A stretch of 64,000 bases of DNA, from assembly GCA_012861695.1 (NCBI GenBank), contig JAAOOA010000056.1, positions 4,251,760 to 4,315,759 on the forward strand. The letters run 5' to 3'. The notes beneath the pieces were generated by a model. That model searched no databases. It saw only the letters and a program-made list of their open reading frames with translations, and was not told the DNA's origin. The translations under genes were made by a program, and so were the position numbers. Shown here piece by piece: positions 1-60,837 of this stretch (position 1 is the first letter of the stretch; each line of letters begins with the position of its first letter). The DNA comes from Trematomus loennbergii. Taxonomy: Eukaryota > Chordata > Actinopteri > Perciformes > Nototheniidae.

Positions 1-245
1 GACTGTCTCACATGAACACAGTCACCAGCCACCAGGACCTCACACACACACACACTAACAGGAAAACAGAACCTAAATACACACAGACTAATCAAACCAA
101 CAAGACACAGGTGAGGAGGGAGGAGAAACACAGGGCACCAGGTGAACGCAATCACCAGCAACAGACAAGACGGGAGGGGGAACACTTTTCAAACTAAAAC
201 AGGAAACAGAGACAGACAAACTAAAACATAGACAGATTGTGACAA
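1..245. repeat. Probable interspersed-repeat end
   Basis: This stretch is rich in CA and in ACAGG/AACTAAAACA words (cacacacacac, aggaaacag, aaactaaaacaggaaacaga, ending in agattgtgac). That composition is typical of the terminal part of fish transposable elements. The 61-residue open frame inside it is low complexity and is not supported as a gene. No terminus is visible because the window starts inside it. Confidence 0.35.
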
Positions 246-841
246 ATATATGCATAAATGACATATAATCACATGCTTCCTGTGCAATGTTTTAGCGTGG
301 AACAAATGAATATACTTCGCCAATAATGAAGCTATATAATCCGTAACGGAGACCGAGATCTATGGCCCCAGAGATCACCTCCGTTACAGCGTGGTCATGG
401 TTTAACTCCAGTAGAATTGACTCTGCATTTTTGATCGCACTCTTGAAGCTATGAGTAATAAATACACTCCAAAATGATTAAATATCACTATTTCAGAGCA
501 AAATAGTAATTACTCTGGAAAAAATACTCACCAATATTTCCTGTGTAACCTTGCAGATAAAGTGATGAATTAACTGGTAACCTAAGGCAAACGCATGCTT
601 TTTAAGCCAATGGCAAATTATTAAGAACAACCAAAAACTAAAGCTCTTTCTAGCCAAAGCGGTTAGCCTAAATAGCCACATTTGTTTCACGTTGAAATTA
701 GTGAAATATTTGTAGATTTAATAGCTGAGACTCCAACCCCAACACCCAAACCAGCCCTTCTCTCTCTGTCCCACTGCTCTCCATCTCTTGTTTCTTCTTT
801 TAAAACTCTCTTCATCTCTCTCTCACTTCTCTCTCCTGCAG
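246..841. other. Non-coding; 3' end of an osbpl10 intron
   Basis: No gene is recognised here. The final 100 bases form a strong pyrimidine tract ending ctctcctgcag at 841, which is the acceptor for the first visible exon. Small open frames on both strands overlap this tract and are judged to be chance. Confidence 0.6.
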
Positions 842-50182
<49,341 letters not shown>

Positions 50183-50663
50183 TCCCTCCAGCCAACACTA
50201 CTGTATGTTACTGTAGAAAGTGGCTGGAAAAGAAGTGAATCTGCGCCTGCTGAATCCAGATCTCAATGGAACATTTACTATGCTGCAGTTTGATCTTAGG
50301 AAAAGGTGTTACTTTAAATGGGTCAGTTCCCCCATTTAAACTCTTAAAACAAACATGCTCTCTCACACCCTCCGGTGATATCTCTCCATTAAGGTGGTTT
50401 TTATTTTAAGATATCTGCCCTCCATCCAAATACAACAGAATTGCTGCTTAGAGAACAGAAACATTACATTTGACATGACACTCCTATTTACTGTTTATTG
50501 GATTTGGGAGAGCTGATTAAAACATGGTTAGAATCACAATAAAATAAGTGCTGAGTCTTTTAGTGCTTATTGAAACAACCTTAGCTTTTGCTGTAACTTT
50601 AGCTCTTTAGCTCTTACAGTGCATTCACATGATTGGTGATAAACAGCGTTGTGTTTTGTTAGG

Positions 50664-50850
50664 GAGGAGTGTTGCGCAGTGGATAGAGCCTTGGTGTTGG
50701 GGTCAGGGGGTCACAGGTTCAAACCCCACTGCAGTCAGCATGTCGTTGTGTCCCTGGGCAAGACACTTCACCCCAGATTGCTCCTGTGGGGATTGTCCAC
50801 AGTATTGAGTATGTAAGTCGCTTTGGATAAAAGCGTCTAACAAGTAACAT
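50664..50850 (+). mobile_element. tRNA-derived SINE
   Basis: It begins with an A-box-like gcgcagtggatagagcc and a B-box ggttcaaacccc at 50717-50728. Then comes the conserved middle domain ctgggcaagacacttcaccc, and it ends tcgctttggataaaagcgtc followed by a short tail. This is the usual fish tRNA-SINE architecture. It lies beyond the osbpl10 polyadenylation signal. Confidence 0.8.
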
Positions 50851-53327
50851 GTACGGTAATGTTTTTCTTGCTAGCTTGCGCCGCTACATACAGCTAGCAT
50901 CTGATTGGTTGCACATCGAGAGATCAGGGGTAAACAAGGTCAAAGTTGAATTTATTTGAACTTTGAGTGCCCGCCTAGTCGGGCTGCAACACTCTCTTTA
51001 TAGAAACACAACGACAACGTCAGCGCAGAGCCATTTTGCTGCGCATCATGTTAATGCAGCTTACGGTTAGCGTACTTAGCTAACCTGTTGACTCTTCTCC
51101 GTAGATAAGTTATTAAAGTAAATAATTTTTGCCCATGTTTAGTTGTATATTTTGACTAAAGCTTAATCTTTGTTTTTCAAGTGTGATGAACTTGAGTTGA
51201 CCCCCTGCAATTTTCTTGCTCCTTCTTCAATGAGCTGCTCTACCTCTGACAAGGTGGGTCAAACCAAAACTCCATCACCTCTAAGATAAGACATCCATAA
51301 TGAATAATACATCAGCTTTCTTTAACCTCTTACCTTTCCATCCTCAGTTCCTCAAACCCCTGCATTTGACCAATAGGGCACAAGTAATGACTGATATGTG
51401 TGGGAATGCCTGATGAGTGTCTGCTGTTTTAACTGATAAGCACCACAGTGCACTTTGTACATATGTCTGTTGTGAGGCCATGAGGCTCAGTGCACCAGTG
51501 TGGGGTGAAATAGTCTAGCTGTCCACTGGATTATACTGGTATGTTTTTTAACAGAGTAGCAGATCAAAAAGGAATATTTAAAGTGTGTGAAGTAGCTGAC
51601 CTTAAGCATAATAATGAGTATTTTAATCTACGGATCCCCGCCCTGAAACCATTTCAGTTTTAATTCATATTTATTGGCAATGTCTCCAGTGTCGCCGTGT
51701 CATCACAAAGCTTCAACAGCCACCTTTTCCTATCTCATCGTATACAACAAACCTATGCAACACTTCTGCAGACGGTAGTCTCCTATTTGTTTAAAATAAA
51801 GATCTCTTACCAAATGTGTTGCCTCCTGTTTTGTTGGGTGCTTCTTCTTTCTCTTGGATTACCACGTGACAGTTTATCAGAGCGGAAAGAGGTTAGAGTA
51901 AATGAATACTACAATGTGAACTGCTCCATGACAAGTAAACATCCTTCATTCAAAAATATACTGAAGTGACTATATAAATGTTATCGGCAAAATAGGCTTG
52001 CCTTGAAGTAAAAAACAATCCACTTTAAAAGATATATTAATGCCAAATGTATTTGTAATTGAAAATAAATATAGAGACATTTAGTGTAGTAGAAGTACAA
52101 GTACCTCCAGATTGCACATAAATGAAGAACTCAAGTAAAGGTATTTGCTTACTTTCACTACTATACATAGAAGGATAAATCAAAAGAAACGGTGTAAAGA
52201 TGTCCATGGATTACTGCACGGACAGTACCGTATGTAAAATATGGAGAACACAGTACAGGTGAACCCTTCTGCTCCTAATTGCACAATGTTCATTGTTCCA
52301 GAGTAAAGAATATGATTCAGAGTATTGCCTTGTGGGAAAACTGCACCTCATTGCATATGTGTGCTGCCATCTGGTGCTCAAAATATAACAACACTATTGG
52401 CAGGTAAAAGCGAAGTGAGGATCTGAGACAAAGCAGCCACCTCTAAGAAGTTTAAACGAAGTAAAAAACAAATGATTTGTGATAAGTGTTAAAATATGAT
52501 TTCCTTTAACCACCTACTTGGCTGGATAAACTGAATAATATTTTTTAGAAAGTCAATGGAGAACACAACAATATTCAAGTAACCACAACACAAGGAGAGG
52601 GGATGAATTTGATTGGCCACATGGCCCTAATTGCTTTCTTATTTCCACTTTTTAAATGTCTAATTTATTTTATTCACAAACTGAATAAAAAATACATGTA
52701 CAAGAGATAATGCAGATATGTGAAATTGGACACCCCGATAAGCTATCCAAAAGTTGAGAACAGAATCCCAGACACTTATCTAAAAATATCCTAACATATC
52801 TAGAATTGGAGAGAGTATAAAACAAGTACAAGCTAAAAAATACCAAACACTTACTGAATACCCTTAAAAAAAACTAAAACTTAGTCTAACTACTGAATGA
52901 TCTCCAAACATGTATTAATCAGTCTAAACATAGGTTAAAAATAGCTAAGATACAATATATACAGACATATTACAAGGGTGAATAATGATATAAACAAAAT
53001 GCATCTCAGAGTAAAGTAACTGGCATTACTGAGTGTTTTCCCAAAGAGGACAAGTGAAAAACTGGTGTGATTTATGTGTAAGTCAAACTGTATGTACAGT
53101 ATGTTAACAATGTGTCAATAATACGAGGAAATATATATTGGATGAGGGACAGGTGAATGTTGCGCTATTTTGCACGGAATGTTGTTTTGACAGTGAAATT
53201 GATCAAATGTGGGTTATGTTGAAGTCACAAGACAAAGGTATGTATTTTGCAACCTATACTTTTACTGTACATGTCTGTCAATAACACATATTTATAGACC
53301 CTGTATGAGCTGCTTTCTCTCAGCGAT
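50851..53327. other. Intergenic, nothing recognised
   Basis: AT-rich sequence without exon-like frames. At 51000-51060 a short tgcgcatcatgttaatgcag stretch and at 52095-52160 aagtacaagtacctcc (hAT-end-like) hint at repeat debris. The 90-codon open frame at 51697 has no recognisable motif. Confidence 0.5.
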
Positions 53328-53336
53328 GCTATAACC

Positions 53337-53706
53337 AGTGGTGTAAAGTAACTAAGTACATTGTGAAATATAATCAACTCTTAAATCAGACTTTAGTTAC
53401 ACTTGGAGTAAATTCACAAAGCTACCCTGCAGTATACAAAGTCATTAAAACTAGCTGCACCTTTACCAGCTTTGAGAACACTTTATTGATCAATAATTAT
53501 AAAACACATCATATATATTATTCTGAAATAGACAAATCTGCACAATGACTACTTTAATTTTGTACTTTAAGTATATTTTGATGCCAATATTGTTGTACTT
53601 TACTTGAGTAACATTTTGAATGCAGGACTTTTACTTGTAACAGAGTATTCCTACACTCTGGTACTTGTACTTTTACTTAAATATCTGAGTACTTCTTCGA
53701 ACCTCT
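53337..53706. mobile_element. hAT-type MITE with target duplication
   Basis: The left end agtggtgtaaagtaactaag and right end gagtacttcttcgaacctct match the Tol2-like hAT termini in style (GTGTAAAGTA...AGTA). GCTATAACC is present directly before (53328-53336) and directly after (53707-53715), containing an 8-bp duplication. The 370-bp interior is AT-rich and non-coding. Confidence 0.85.
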
Positions 53707-53715
53707 GCTATAACC

Positions 53716-54240
53716 AACCAATGTGCCATGTGACCAAACTGCATGAACAGTTTATTATTAATCTATTATATGAGCAGACTTTGTCACTAGACAAGAAAAC
53801 ACAATCAAACATCAACAGACCATCAATATATCAATCAATACATATACACCAAGGAGTGGAATGAGATTATTAAATAATCTGATTCCACTTCTTATCAGGT
53901 GTTTATAACTAACAAATTGTGTTAGTTATAAACACCACAAGAAATTAAACTAATCGCATAATTCCTCAGTATCTGATCCATCAAGCTCAAATATAAACAT
54001 GAGTTATTTGACTGGAAGCAGTTCAAGCCTAATGCTCGATAACACACAGGGAAAGAGATAAAGCTCCTGATAAGCTCGGCTGCAGCAGGGCTCTGCTTTT
54101 ACACAGCAGATGTGTTTGAGGTGGCACATTGTAAAGTACGACACAAATTTGGCAGCGTCACATTTAGTCATGTAAATTGGCACGCAACTGGGAAACAACA
54201 AGTGGTCAAGGTACAGTAGTAGTGAATGTTACGAGAGCTT
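53716..54240. other. Intergenic, nothing recognised
   Basis: A short inverted pair aacaaattgtgttagttata / tataactaacaaattgt lies at 53905-53935. No other structure is apparent. Confidence 0.5.
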
Positions 54241-54732
54241 TATTTAAATCTCAATCTCAATCTTTATTTATATAGCACATTTAAAACAACCTTCAGTTGA
54301 TCAAAGTGCTGTACAGGCAATAAATACAATATAAAATAACACAATGGGAGTACAATAATAAAACAATAATTAAAAACATGATAAAAAGCACAATAACTAG
54401 AAACATATAAAAACACATACAAATGTAAAAAATAGGGCTGTCAGTCGATTAAAATATTTAATCGCGATTAATCGCATGATTGTCCATAGTTAATCGCGAT
54501 TAATCGCAAATTAATCGCACATTTTTTATCTGTTCTAAATGTACCTTAGAGGGATATTTTTCAAGTTTTTAATACTCTTATCAACATATGAGTGGACAAA
54601 TATGCTTTATATGTTTGTTTATTATCATTTGAACAATGACAAATATTCTCATGAATATTAAACACAACAACTTCTGAACATTACAAATATTCGCCTCAAT
54701 TCAACCTGGAACCTCTCTCATACAATAATACA

Positions 54733-54735
<3 letters not shown>

Positions 54736-54817
<82 letters not shown>
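54736..54817. repeat. (TG)n microsatellite
   Basis: About 41 uninterrupted TG units, inside the hAT-like element; Cys/Val and His/Thr frames across it are artefacts. Confidence 0.97.
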
Positions 54818-54821
<4 letters not shown>

Positions 54822-55346
54822 TGGAGACACTGTGATGGATCGTTGGAGCTATGTGCAGCTCAAGGCATATATGCTCGAACGGGAGCTGCCTGGACGCTGC
54901 AATCATGTTGCGCGCACTATCCGTGCTGAGTGTGCTGACTTTTCGTACAATGTCCCACTGTCTGGCTACCTGCATAAAGTCAAGTGCTCGGCGCAGTTGT
55001 CGGCGAAATGTCGCTCCTCTGTTTTCATTGAAACAGCTCCTTATATCCGTTAGCGCAGCTAGCTAGCACCAGATGCTAACAACAACAACAACACGTAAGG
55101 TGTGCCTGCTCGCGCCACAGATACACACACCCTCCCGGTCCTCCCGATGGCCAGTCCGGGCCTGCCGGTGAGCGTGGAAGTGTGGTCTGCCACAAGCGGG
55201 CGGCAGGAGCGGGGCTGTCAGCATCAGCTTGTAGATGGTATTTTAAACTCGATGCGCTCTGAAACTACGGGCCGGCCGAGGACAAAAAATACACATGCGT
55301 TAATCGCGTTAAAATAATTAGTGGCGTTACATTTTTTTTGCGTTAA

Positions 55347-57344
55347 CCTCTTAAGGCCCCTACACACCAGGCCGATATCGGCCGTCTTGCGTTGTTGGGC
55401 GAAAGGGGTTCCTTGTCGCCCAAAGTCAATTTGGTGTGTCCCGAACCCTCGGCCGTGACACGCCTTATTTGGCCTCACGATCGACACCCGGCCGATTGAA
55501 TCGGCCGGGTGTTGGACACAAGCTATCGGGCCAAGAAACCACTCTGATCAGCTGTTCAGCTAGCAAATGAGAAGCGAAACGGAAGTGAGGGACGTAAACA
55601 AACTATTTAAATGTCCTCTCTTACCTCCCACACATAGCAGGGACATCTCTGATATCGGCGGGAGCGTCCCCGGCTGTCCTCTGCTGAGAGCTCCGTGATT
55701 TGTTTGGTCAAGTCCGGTTTTTCATCTCATCGTAAATTTAGCAAGAAGTGGCCATTATTACATTGCTGACTCAATAAACTACACCCGCCAGAACACTGCG
55801 ATCATCAGATGCAGGTCTATTAACTGTGATTTTATAGTATGTCTGCACTTTATGTGCTCATTTCGTCATGCATGTATTTTATATTCTAAAACATGTTTCG
55901 AACGGCACCCGCTATTTGTTTGTATATCAGTCTGTTCCTTCTCTGTCTTCCGGTTGTTGCCTATTTTGAATGACGAATACACACTACCGCCGCCTGCTGG
56001 TAAGGAGAGTTATTGCCACTCACGCATGCGCAGTTCGTACGTGCTCGGCTGTAGTAAAGCGGTGTATTTCAGTGCGACACACGGCCAATACGCAGGAGAA
56101 CTCGTCGATGGATCTGTCGGTGTCGGATGTCGGCGAGTTCTCTGGTGACTGCCTGGTGTGTCAGGGCCTTTAAGCCCTGAGCCTGTTTTTCAGGTCTCAG
56201 GCTCGAAAATGACATTCCCAGAACAAATGACCATATCTTCCCTTCTAAAAGGGTTACATTAATAATCTTTATTCTCAAAGTAATGATAAACCTGTGAGTT
56301 GGATGAAGAAAAGTCAGAATCAATATAGATGTTTTTTATTTTAAAGAAAATTCAGATTTTACATAGTAAAAAACTGTAAATGATAGTGTCCGTCCAAAAA
56401 TTATTTTTTACTTATAGTGAAAACTACCCTTGGATATGGGTTAGTAGACTAAAAGCTTTAGGAATCCAAAGTACAACATATAATAAGTACCCTGTATCAA
56501 GATTGATGCAAAACAAGTGAAATTTGACCTTTTTAGAGAGATTTAGCCAAAAACCCCCACTTCTGGGGTAATTTGGGTGGATTTGACCTATCTCTGGCCC
56601 CCCTTGCTCGATTTTAATGAATGAAATCTCTTTATAACCGCTAGAGCCAATGGAATCGAGGGAAAGTTATATACACACACAAACGTTAACAAATAAGGAG
56701 TGAGAGTGACGCCTTACCAAAACCGGAAGCTGCATACTGTAGCTGGTGGCTACCATTAGCAGCTAACTTTTCCGCTCCGATTTTAACATAAAAAATGGAA
56801 TTATGGATTATAAATAATTTTTTAAAAGACACCGGTACATTATCAACCTATGGATCAACAGTTGTAGACATTTTTTTTTTCGTTTTAATGCCATTGAACA
56901 TGTCTTTTGACCTAATTGACAGCTACGGTGAGACAATCTGCCGTAAAAGCTCCGTAAAGGTACTGTTGTGATGTCTGTGTTTGCTTCCCCTGTCGCAAGT
57001 TCGGATCGCTCAGTGATGATACTATACATAAATAATCAGTGGAGTCTCAGCTTTAATAGGCTATATTGTATGTGCAGCTACGATAAGTAATAAGGGTATC
57101 TTTATCTTGAATTGTGTGCCGCAGTGCGTTAGAATTTTTTCGCTCAGGGGTCATTTAGACCCTTCTTATGAGACTTGTGTTTTGTTTTGGTAAAAATGGT
57201 TCATATCTTCAGTTAGCTGAGATTCTTCCCGTTAATCTGGTGCTACACATTAATAGTTTCATAAATGTTAAGAAGCCCTGAGACATTATCTCGAAAACAA
57301 AAAGGTGGGAGGGGTCCAATGGGGGGACCGCCGTGCTTAAGAGG
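55347..57344. mobile_element. piggyBac-like non-autonomous element, TTAA flanked
   Basis: TTAA precedes (55343-55346) and follows (57345-57348). After removing the nested element at 55354-56169, the left terminus reads cctcttaagccctgagcc and the right terminus, complemented, cctcttaagcacggcggtcc, sharing the first ten bases. A TTAA target and CCTC-type ends fit piggyBac-derived elements. The non-coding inside includes words such as ggggtcatttagacccttct. The element is inserted within the hAT-like element's TTAACGCG repeats. Confidence 0.7.
55354..56169. mobile_element. Harbinger-like MITE nested in the piggyBac-like element
   Basis: The ends aggcccctacacaccaggc and gcctggtgtgtcagggcct are inverted repeats with two mismatches, bordered on both sides by TTA (55351-55353 and 56170-56172). 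An internal inverted pair gccgatatcggccgtc / cggccgggtgtt lies near the left end. It is 816 bp with no transposase. Removing it restores cctcttaagccctgag, the piggyBac-like terminus. Confidence 0.75.
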
Positions 57345-57500
57345 TTAACGCGTTATTAACGCGTTATTAACGCGTTAACTTGACAGCCCTAGTAAAAATG
57401 TAATGTTCAACTAGTATTAAACGCCAGTGCAAAGAGGTGAGTTTTTAGCTGAGATTTTAAAAGTTCAATAGACTCAGCAGTCCGGATATGTACTGGGAGG

Positions 57501-58090
57501 TGTTAGAAATTAAAATCAATGTTGATGTGGCGTATTTGAATGAAATACACTGTAATTTAATCTGTTTTATTCTGAAAACCGAAGATTCACAAGTGACTTC
57601 CGGTTTTCCGCTGGTGAATTTCGTCATTTCCGGTTAGCATTAGCATGTGGCGAAATGCTACGTTTTCAAACCGTGAATTGAAGGTGAAATAACATGATGT
57701 TGTACACTAAACACCCTGGGTTTAACACTCATTTATTGACGCTGGAATGAGGTTTATTAGGGAATGTTTAGATGACCACAGACATCAGAGTGATGTAATT
57801 CAGCAGCAGAAACCGACAGGATTTGCATTGGACACGCCCCCGTCGACGCCGGCCAATAGGAGAAGACTACAGTTGTTACCCGGGAGACACAAGAAGGATC
57901 TCTCTCTCTCCTTGCCCCCAGCTGACCCAGTGCGGACGGGACCAAACAGCTGGCAGGGGGAAACCACCAACGTGCACATTTAATTTGTATACCACCGCAT
58001 CTTTTGTGTAATTAAATGCTGTTAACTTTTATAAGCTTGCCTTGACTCTTTTCAGTCTCTCCTGCTCTCGGGGTTCAAGAACCACTAACA
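57501..58090. mobile_element. Solo LTR in the L2 3' region
   Basis: The block begins TGTTAGAAAT and ends CCACTAACA, the TG...CA form with 6-base inverted tips. It is flanked by GAGG on both sides (57497-57500, 58091-58094), a 4-bp target duplication. The right part holds an attaaatgc polyadenylation-like word and tctcctgctctcgggg. No internal retroelement genes or primer-binding site follow, so it is a solo LTR left by recombination. Removing it joins actgggagg to ctgttccacagtctgggagc, the expected L2 sequence. Confidence 0.85.
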
Positions 58091-58330
58091 GAGGCTGTTC
58101 CACAGTCTGGGAGCTGCAACACTGAAAGCCCCGTCACCTCGGGGTTTTTTCCTGCATCGAGAAATCACCAACATATTTTGCTGAGCTGATCGCAATGCTC
58201 TAGCTGGAGCATGGGGGTGCAACAACTCAGACAGGTAATGTGGTGCCAGTCCATGCAATGATTTAAGTAAGTACTTGAACTGGATCATGTAACTGACAGG
58301 AGATCTGCCAAAACGGGTGTGATGTGGTCA

Positions 58331-59781
58331 TTACGAGGGGTTACGTATGGTAACCCTTGTTATATAAACACAGGCAGAGCCCTCTACTGGACTCTATGGG
58401 TACTTCCGCTCGATCCTATCATGCAAGCATTCATCCACTGAGACTTTCTAGACGTAGCCGGCCCCGGGGCGGGCCTACCTGAATGCGTGCGCATCTCACC
58501 ACATAAAAGGAGGCCTCGCCTCCTTACTGTCATCCTTTACTTCTCTTCAGCAAGGCAGGTCCCTCCCCATCCCGTTCCGGATGCATCCATGAACACTGTG
58601 ATGTAGGAGGTCACCCGTCTCAGTGGGGACCCCCTCCGGAGGTGATCCGGGGACCCCCAGAACCGGAGGTTGCCCTCCACTGAGGGGGGATGGTCACCAG
58701 ATGCCGTTTGTGTCTCTTGAGATCTAAACGCAGGCTGGAGAACCACCTCTGCAGGCGGCGCATATGCAGTAACCCGAGCGGGATCACAACGTGAAGCGCC
58801 GCCATGAGACCCAGGGTCTGCATGACAGTCAAAGCTGTCACTGTTGCCCCCTGTCGCAGTCTGCAAACTGCCCGAAGCAAGGATGCCTGTCTGCTCTCTG
58901 ACAGGGTGGCGCGTAGCCTGCCTGCATCGAGCACCACTCCCAAATACAACGCCTATTGGTGAGGTATGGGGGTGTTTTTCTTCCAATTGATCGCAAAACC
59001 CAACTTGGTTAGGTGTAGGATCAATTGGGCTGTGTAAAACATTGTCCGTTCCCTGGATCTGTGGCTGTCGCCACGTGGCCTCCACACACCGCCAGATGTC
59101 TGGCAGGGGGGGTGAAACGAAGGCCGGCTGCGCCGGACGGGCCGGGCCATAGAAGCCCTGACGTAGGCGGCTCACCGGCCTCGGTGGCAGCGCCGGGAAG
59201 TCCTGTCGCGCAGACCTGTGCCGTTGGCCTTCCTGGCGGTCGCCGGAAACATCAGACGACGAGGTGTCGCCATCGTCGTCCCTCTCCCCGACGAGCGGAC
59301 CAGCCCGGTCCGCTGGAATGGCGAACACGAAGGGCACTCCTTCCTCGAGGTCCTCCATCTCCACCACGTCGAGCTCTGGGTCCTCCACCGGCGAGACGTA
59401 GCAACCCTCAAACTGCGCCAGCCGTTGATGCCGTGGTCGGACCCCAGGCACTCAATGCACCGACAGTGGGGGTCGGCGCCTTCTATGGTGCCCGGACACG
59501 AAGGACAGGGGCGCTCCAATGGTGAGTCCATTTTCTTCGTTTGTTTTATATATTTGTATCCGTCTCTCTTCACTCAGTTGTGTCTCACTGACTTGCTGAA
59601 GAGAAAGGGATGACAGTAAGGAGGCAAGGCCTCCTTTTATGCGGTGAGATGCGAGCGCAATCAGGTAGGCCCGCCCCGGGGCCGGCTACGTCTAGAAAGT
59701 CTCAGTGGATGAATGCTTGCAAGATAGGATCGAGGGGAAGTACCCATAGAGTCCAGTAGAGGGCAGAGCCTGTGAGAGATA
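58331..59781 (-). mobile_element. DIRS-like element, deletion derivative, inserted in L2
   Basis: The left terminus ttacgaggggttacgtatgg through gccctctactggactctatg has an inverted partner at the right (cccatagagtccagtagagg to gagagatata). On the minus strand a Gag-like start at about 59573 holds PCPSCPGTIEGADPHCRCIE and CLGSDHG, a Cys/His knuckle, then LPDIWRCVEATW. The frame then jumps to reverse-transcriptase end words LGFAINWKKNTPIPHQ, YLGVVLDAGRLRATLSESRQ and TALTVMQTLGLMAALHVVIP, and RNase H FMDASGTGWGGTCL at 58540-58590. The RT core, methylase-like domain and tyrosine recombinase are missing. Frames differ between pieces. The L2 reading frame resumes exactly across the insertion (TGKRR|YDHITPVLADL). 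Confidence 0.85.
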
Positions 59782-60077
59782 TAACGTCTCTTCCCAGTAA
59801 GAAGGCGTGCAGCCGCATTTTGGATCAGCTGCAGGCGACGGATCAAACACTTATCAACACCAATATACAGGGAGTTACAATAGTCTAAACGAGACGTTAT
59901 AAATAGGTGGATTAGCTGTTCAAATTCCTTACTAGGAAGATAGGCTTTTACCTTCCCCAGAAACCACAGCTGGAAGAAGCTTGTCTTGACAACTGAGCTT
60001 ATTTGTTTGTCGAATTTAAAACAGTTGTCAAAGATGACTCCAAGATTTCTCACAGAGGGATGGCTGTAGGAGGCTAA

Positions 60078-60837
60078 TGGCGCGTTTCCATTACACGGCC
60101 TCGCTCGGCCCTGCTCGGTATGGCTGGGCCTCGTTAGGACTGGCTCACTTTATGGCGCATTTCCATTACAGTTTAGGAACTGGGGCAGTATCTATAGTAA
60201 CGCAGTGTAGGCGGAGCCGTGACGTGATCTTCAGAGGACCCCAGAAAAACAACACAGCCGTTAGCTGTTAGCACTCAGAGCTCACAGCTCCTCATATATG
60301 TTCAGAAACTAGACAAAAGTTAAACAAGTACAAACCACAGACTGTCTGTGTCATGGTGAATACAGTCGCTGCTTTATTTATGTCTGTATAGGCCGTTGTT
60401 GTGAGTGTGGACGGTCGGGGCATATACTGCGTTAGCTTAGCCAATCTCCATTTAGAAAACAAGCATTTTAAAAGGTTTTTCCCCTGCCGTCTGTCTGCAG
60501 ACTTGACAAAGCATTAATTCATGGTTTTTACTAACCGGTATCAGTATGTTGTTACTTCGGCATCATTTTGAAACGTGTATTACAATTAAATCACGGTCAA
60601 ATATGTCCATCTTGTTGTAGTTGTTGCCCCCTTGCCAGCGACGCTCTCTCTAGTTTAGCATACTCAGCCCGACTCAGCCTCGTTGTCTCTGGCCTGGCCC
60701 CACGATTTTATGAGGCCAGAAAAACTGTGAATTAGGACCCGCCGGCCGGTACTAGGCCAAGTGGAAACGCAACCAAAGACGGGCCGCTGACGTCACAGCC
60801 CTCTTAAAGGGCTGCGGGCTGTAGTGGAAACGCGCCT
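60078..60837. mobile_element. Harbinger-like MITE, copy 2, with TAA target duplication
   Basis: The element starts tggcgcgtttccattacacg and ends gtagtggaaacgcgcct. TAA lies on both sides (60075-60077 and 60838-60840). Removing the element and one TAA rejoins the L2 minus-strand frame as LGPLASYSHPSVRNLGV. It is near-identical to 7761-8515, so the family was active in this lineage. It is non-coding. Confidence 0.93.

Larger units (their letters stand above)
54433..57391. mobile_element. hAT-like element (TAGGGCTGTCA ends) inserted in L2
   Basis: The ends tagggctgtca (54433-54443) and tgacagcccta (57381-57391) are exact inverted repeats. Flanks gtaaaaaa and gtaaaaat are a near-perfect 8-bp target duplication, so hAT is the best class. 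Subterminal DNA is packed with ttaatcgcgattaatcgc at the left and gttattaacgcgttattaac at the right. A (TG)n tract is at 54736-54817. No transposase is legible. The element contains the piggyBac-like insertion 55347-57344. Confidence 0.75.

Noticed and set aside
54739..55317. Frames of 104 and 71 codons after the TG tract, including an apparent promoter-proximal ORF
   Set aside because: They lie within the hAT-like element, contain no transposase motif, and one begins in the microsatellite.
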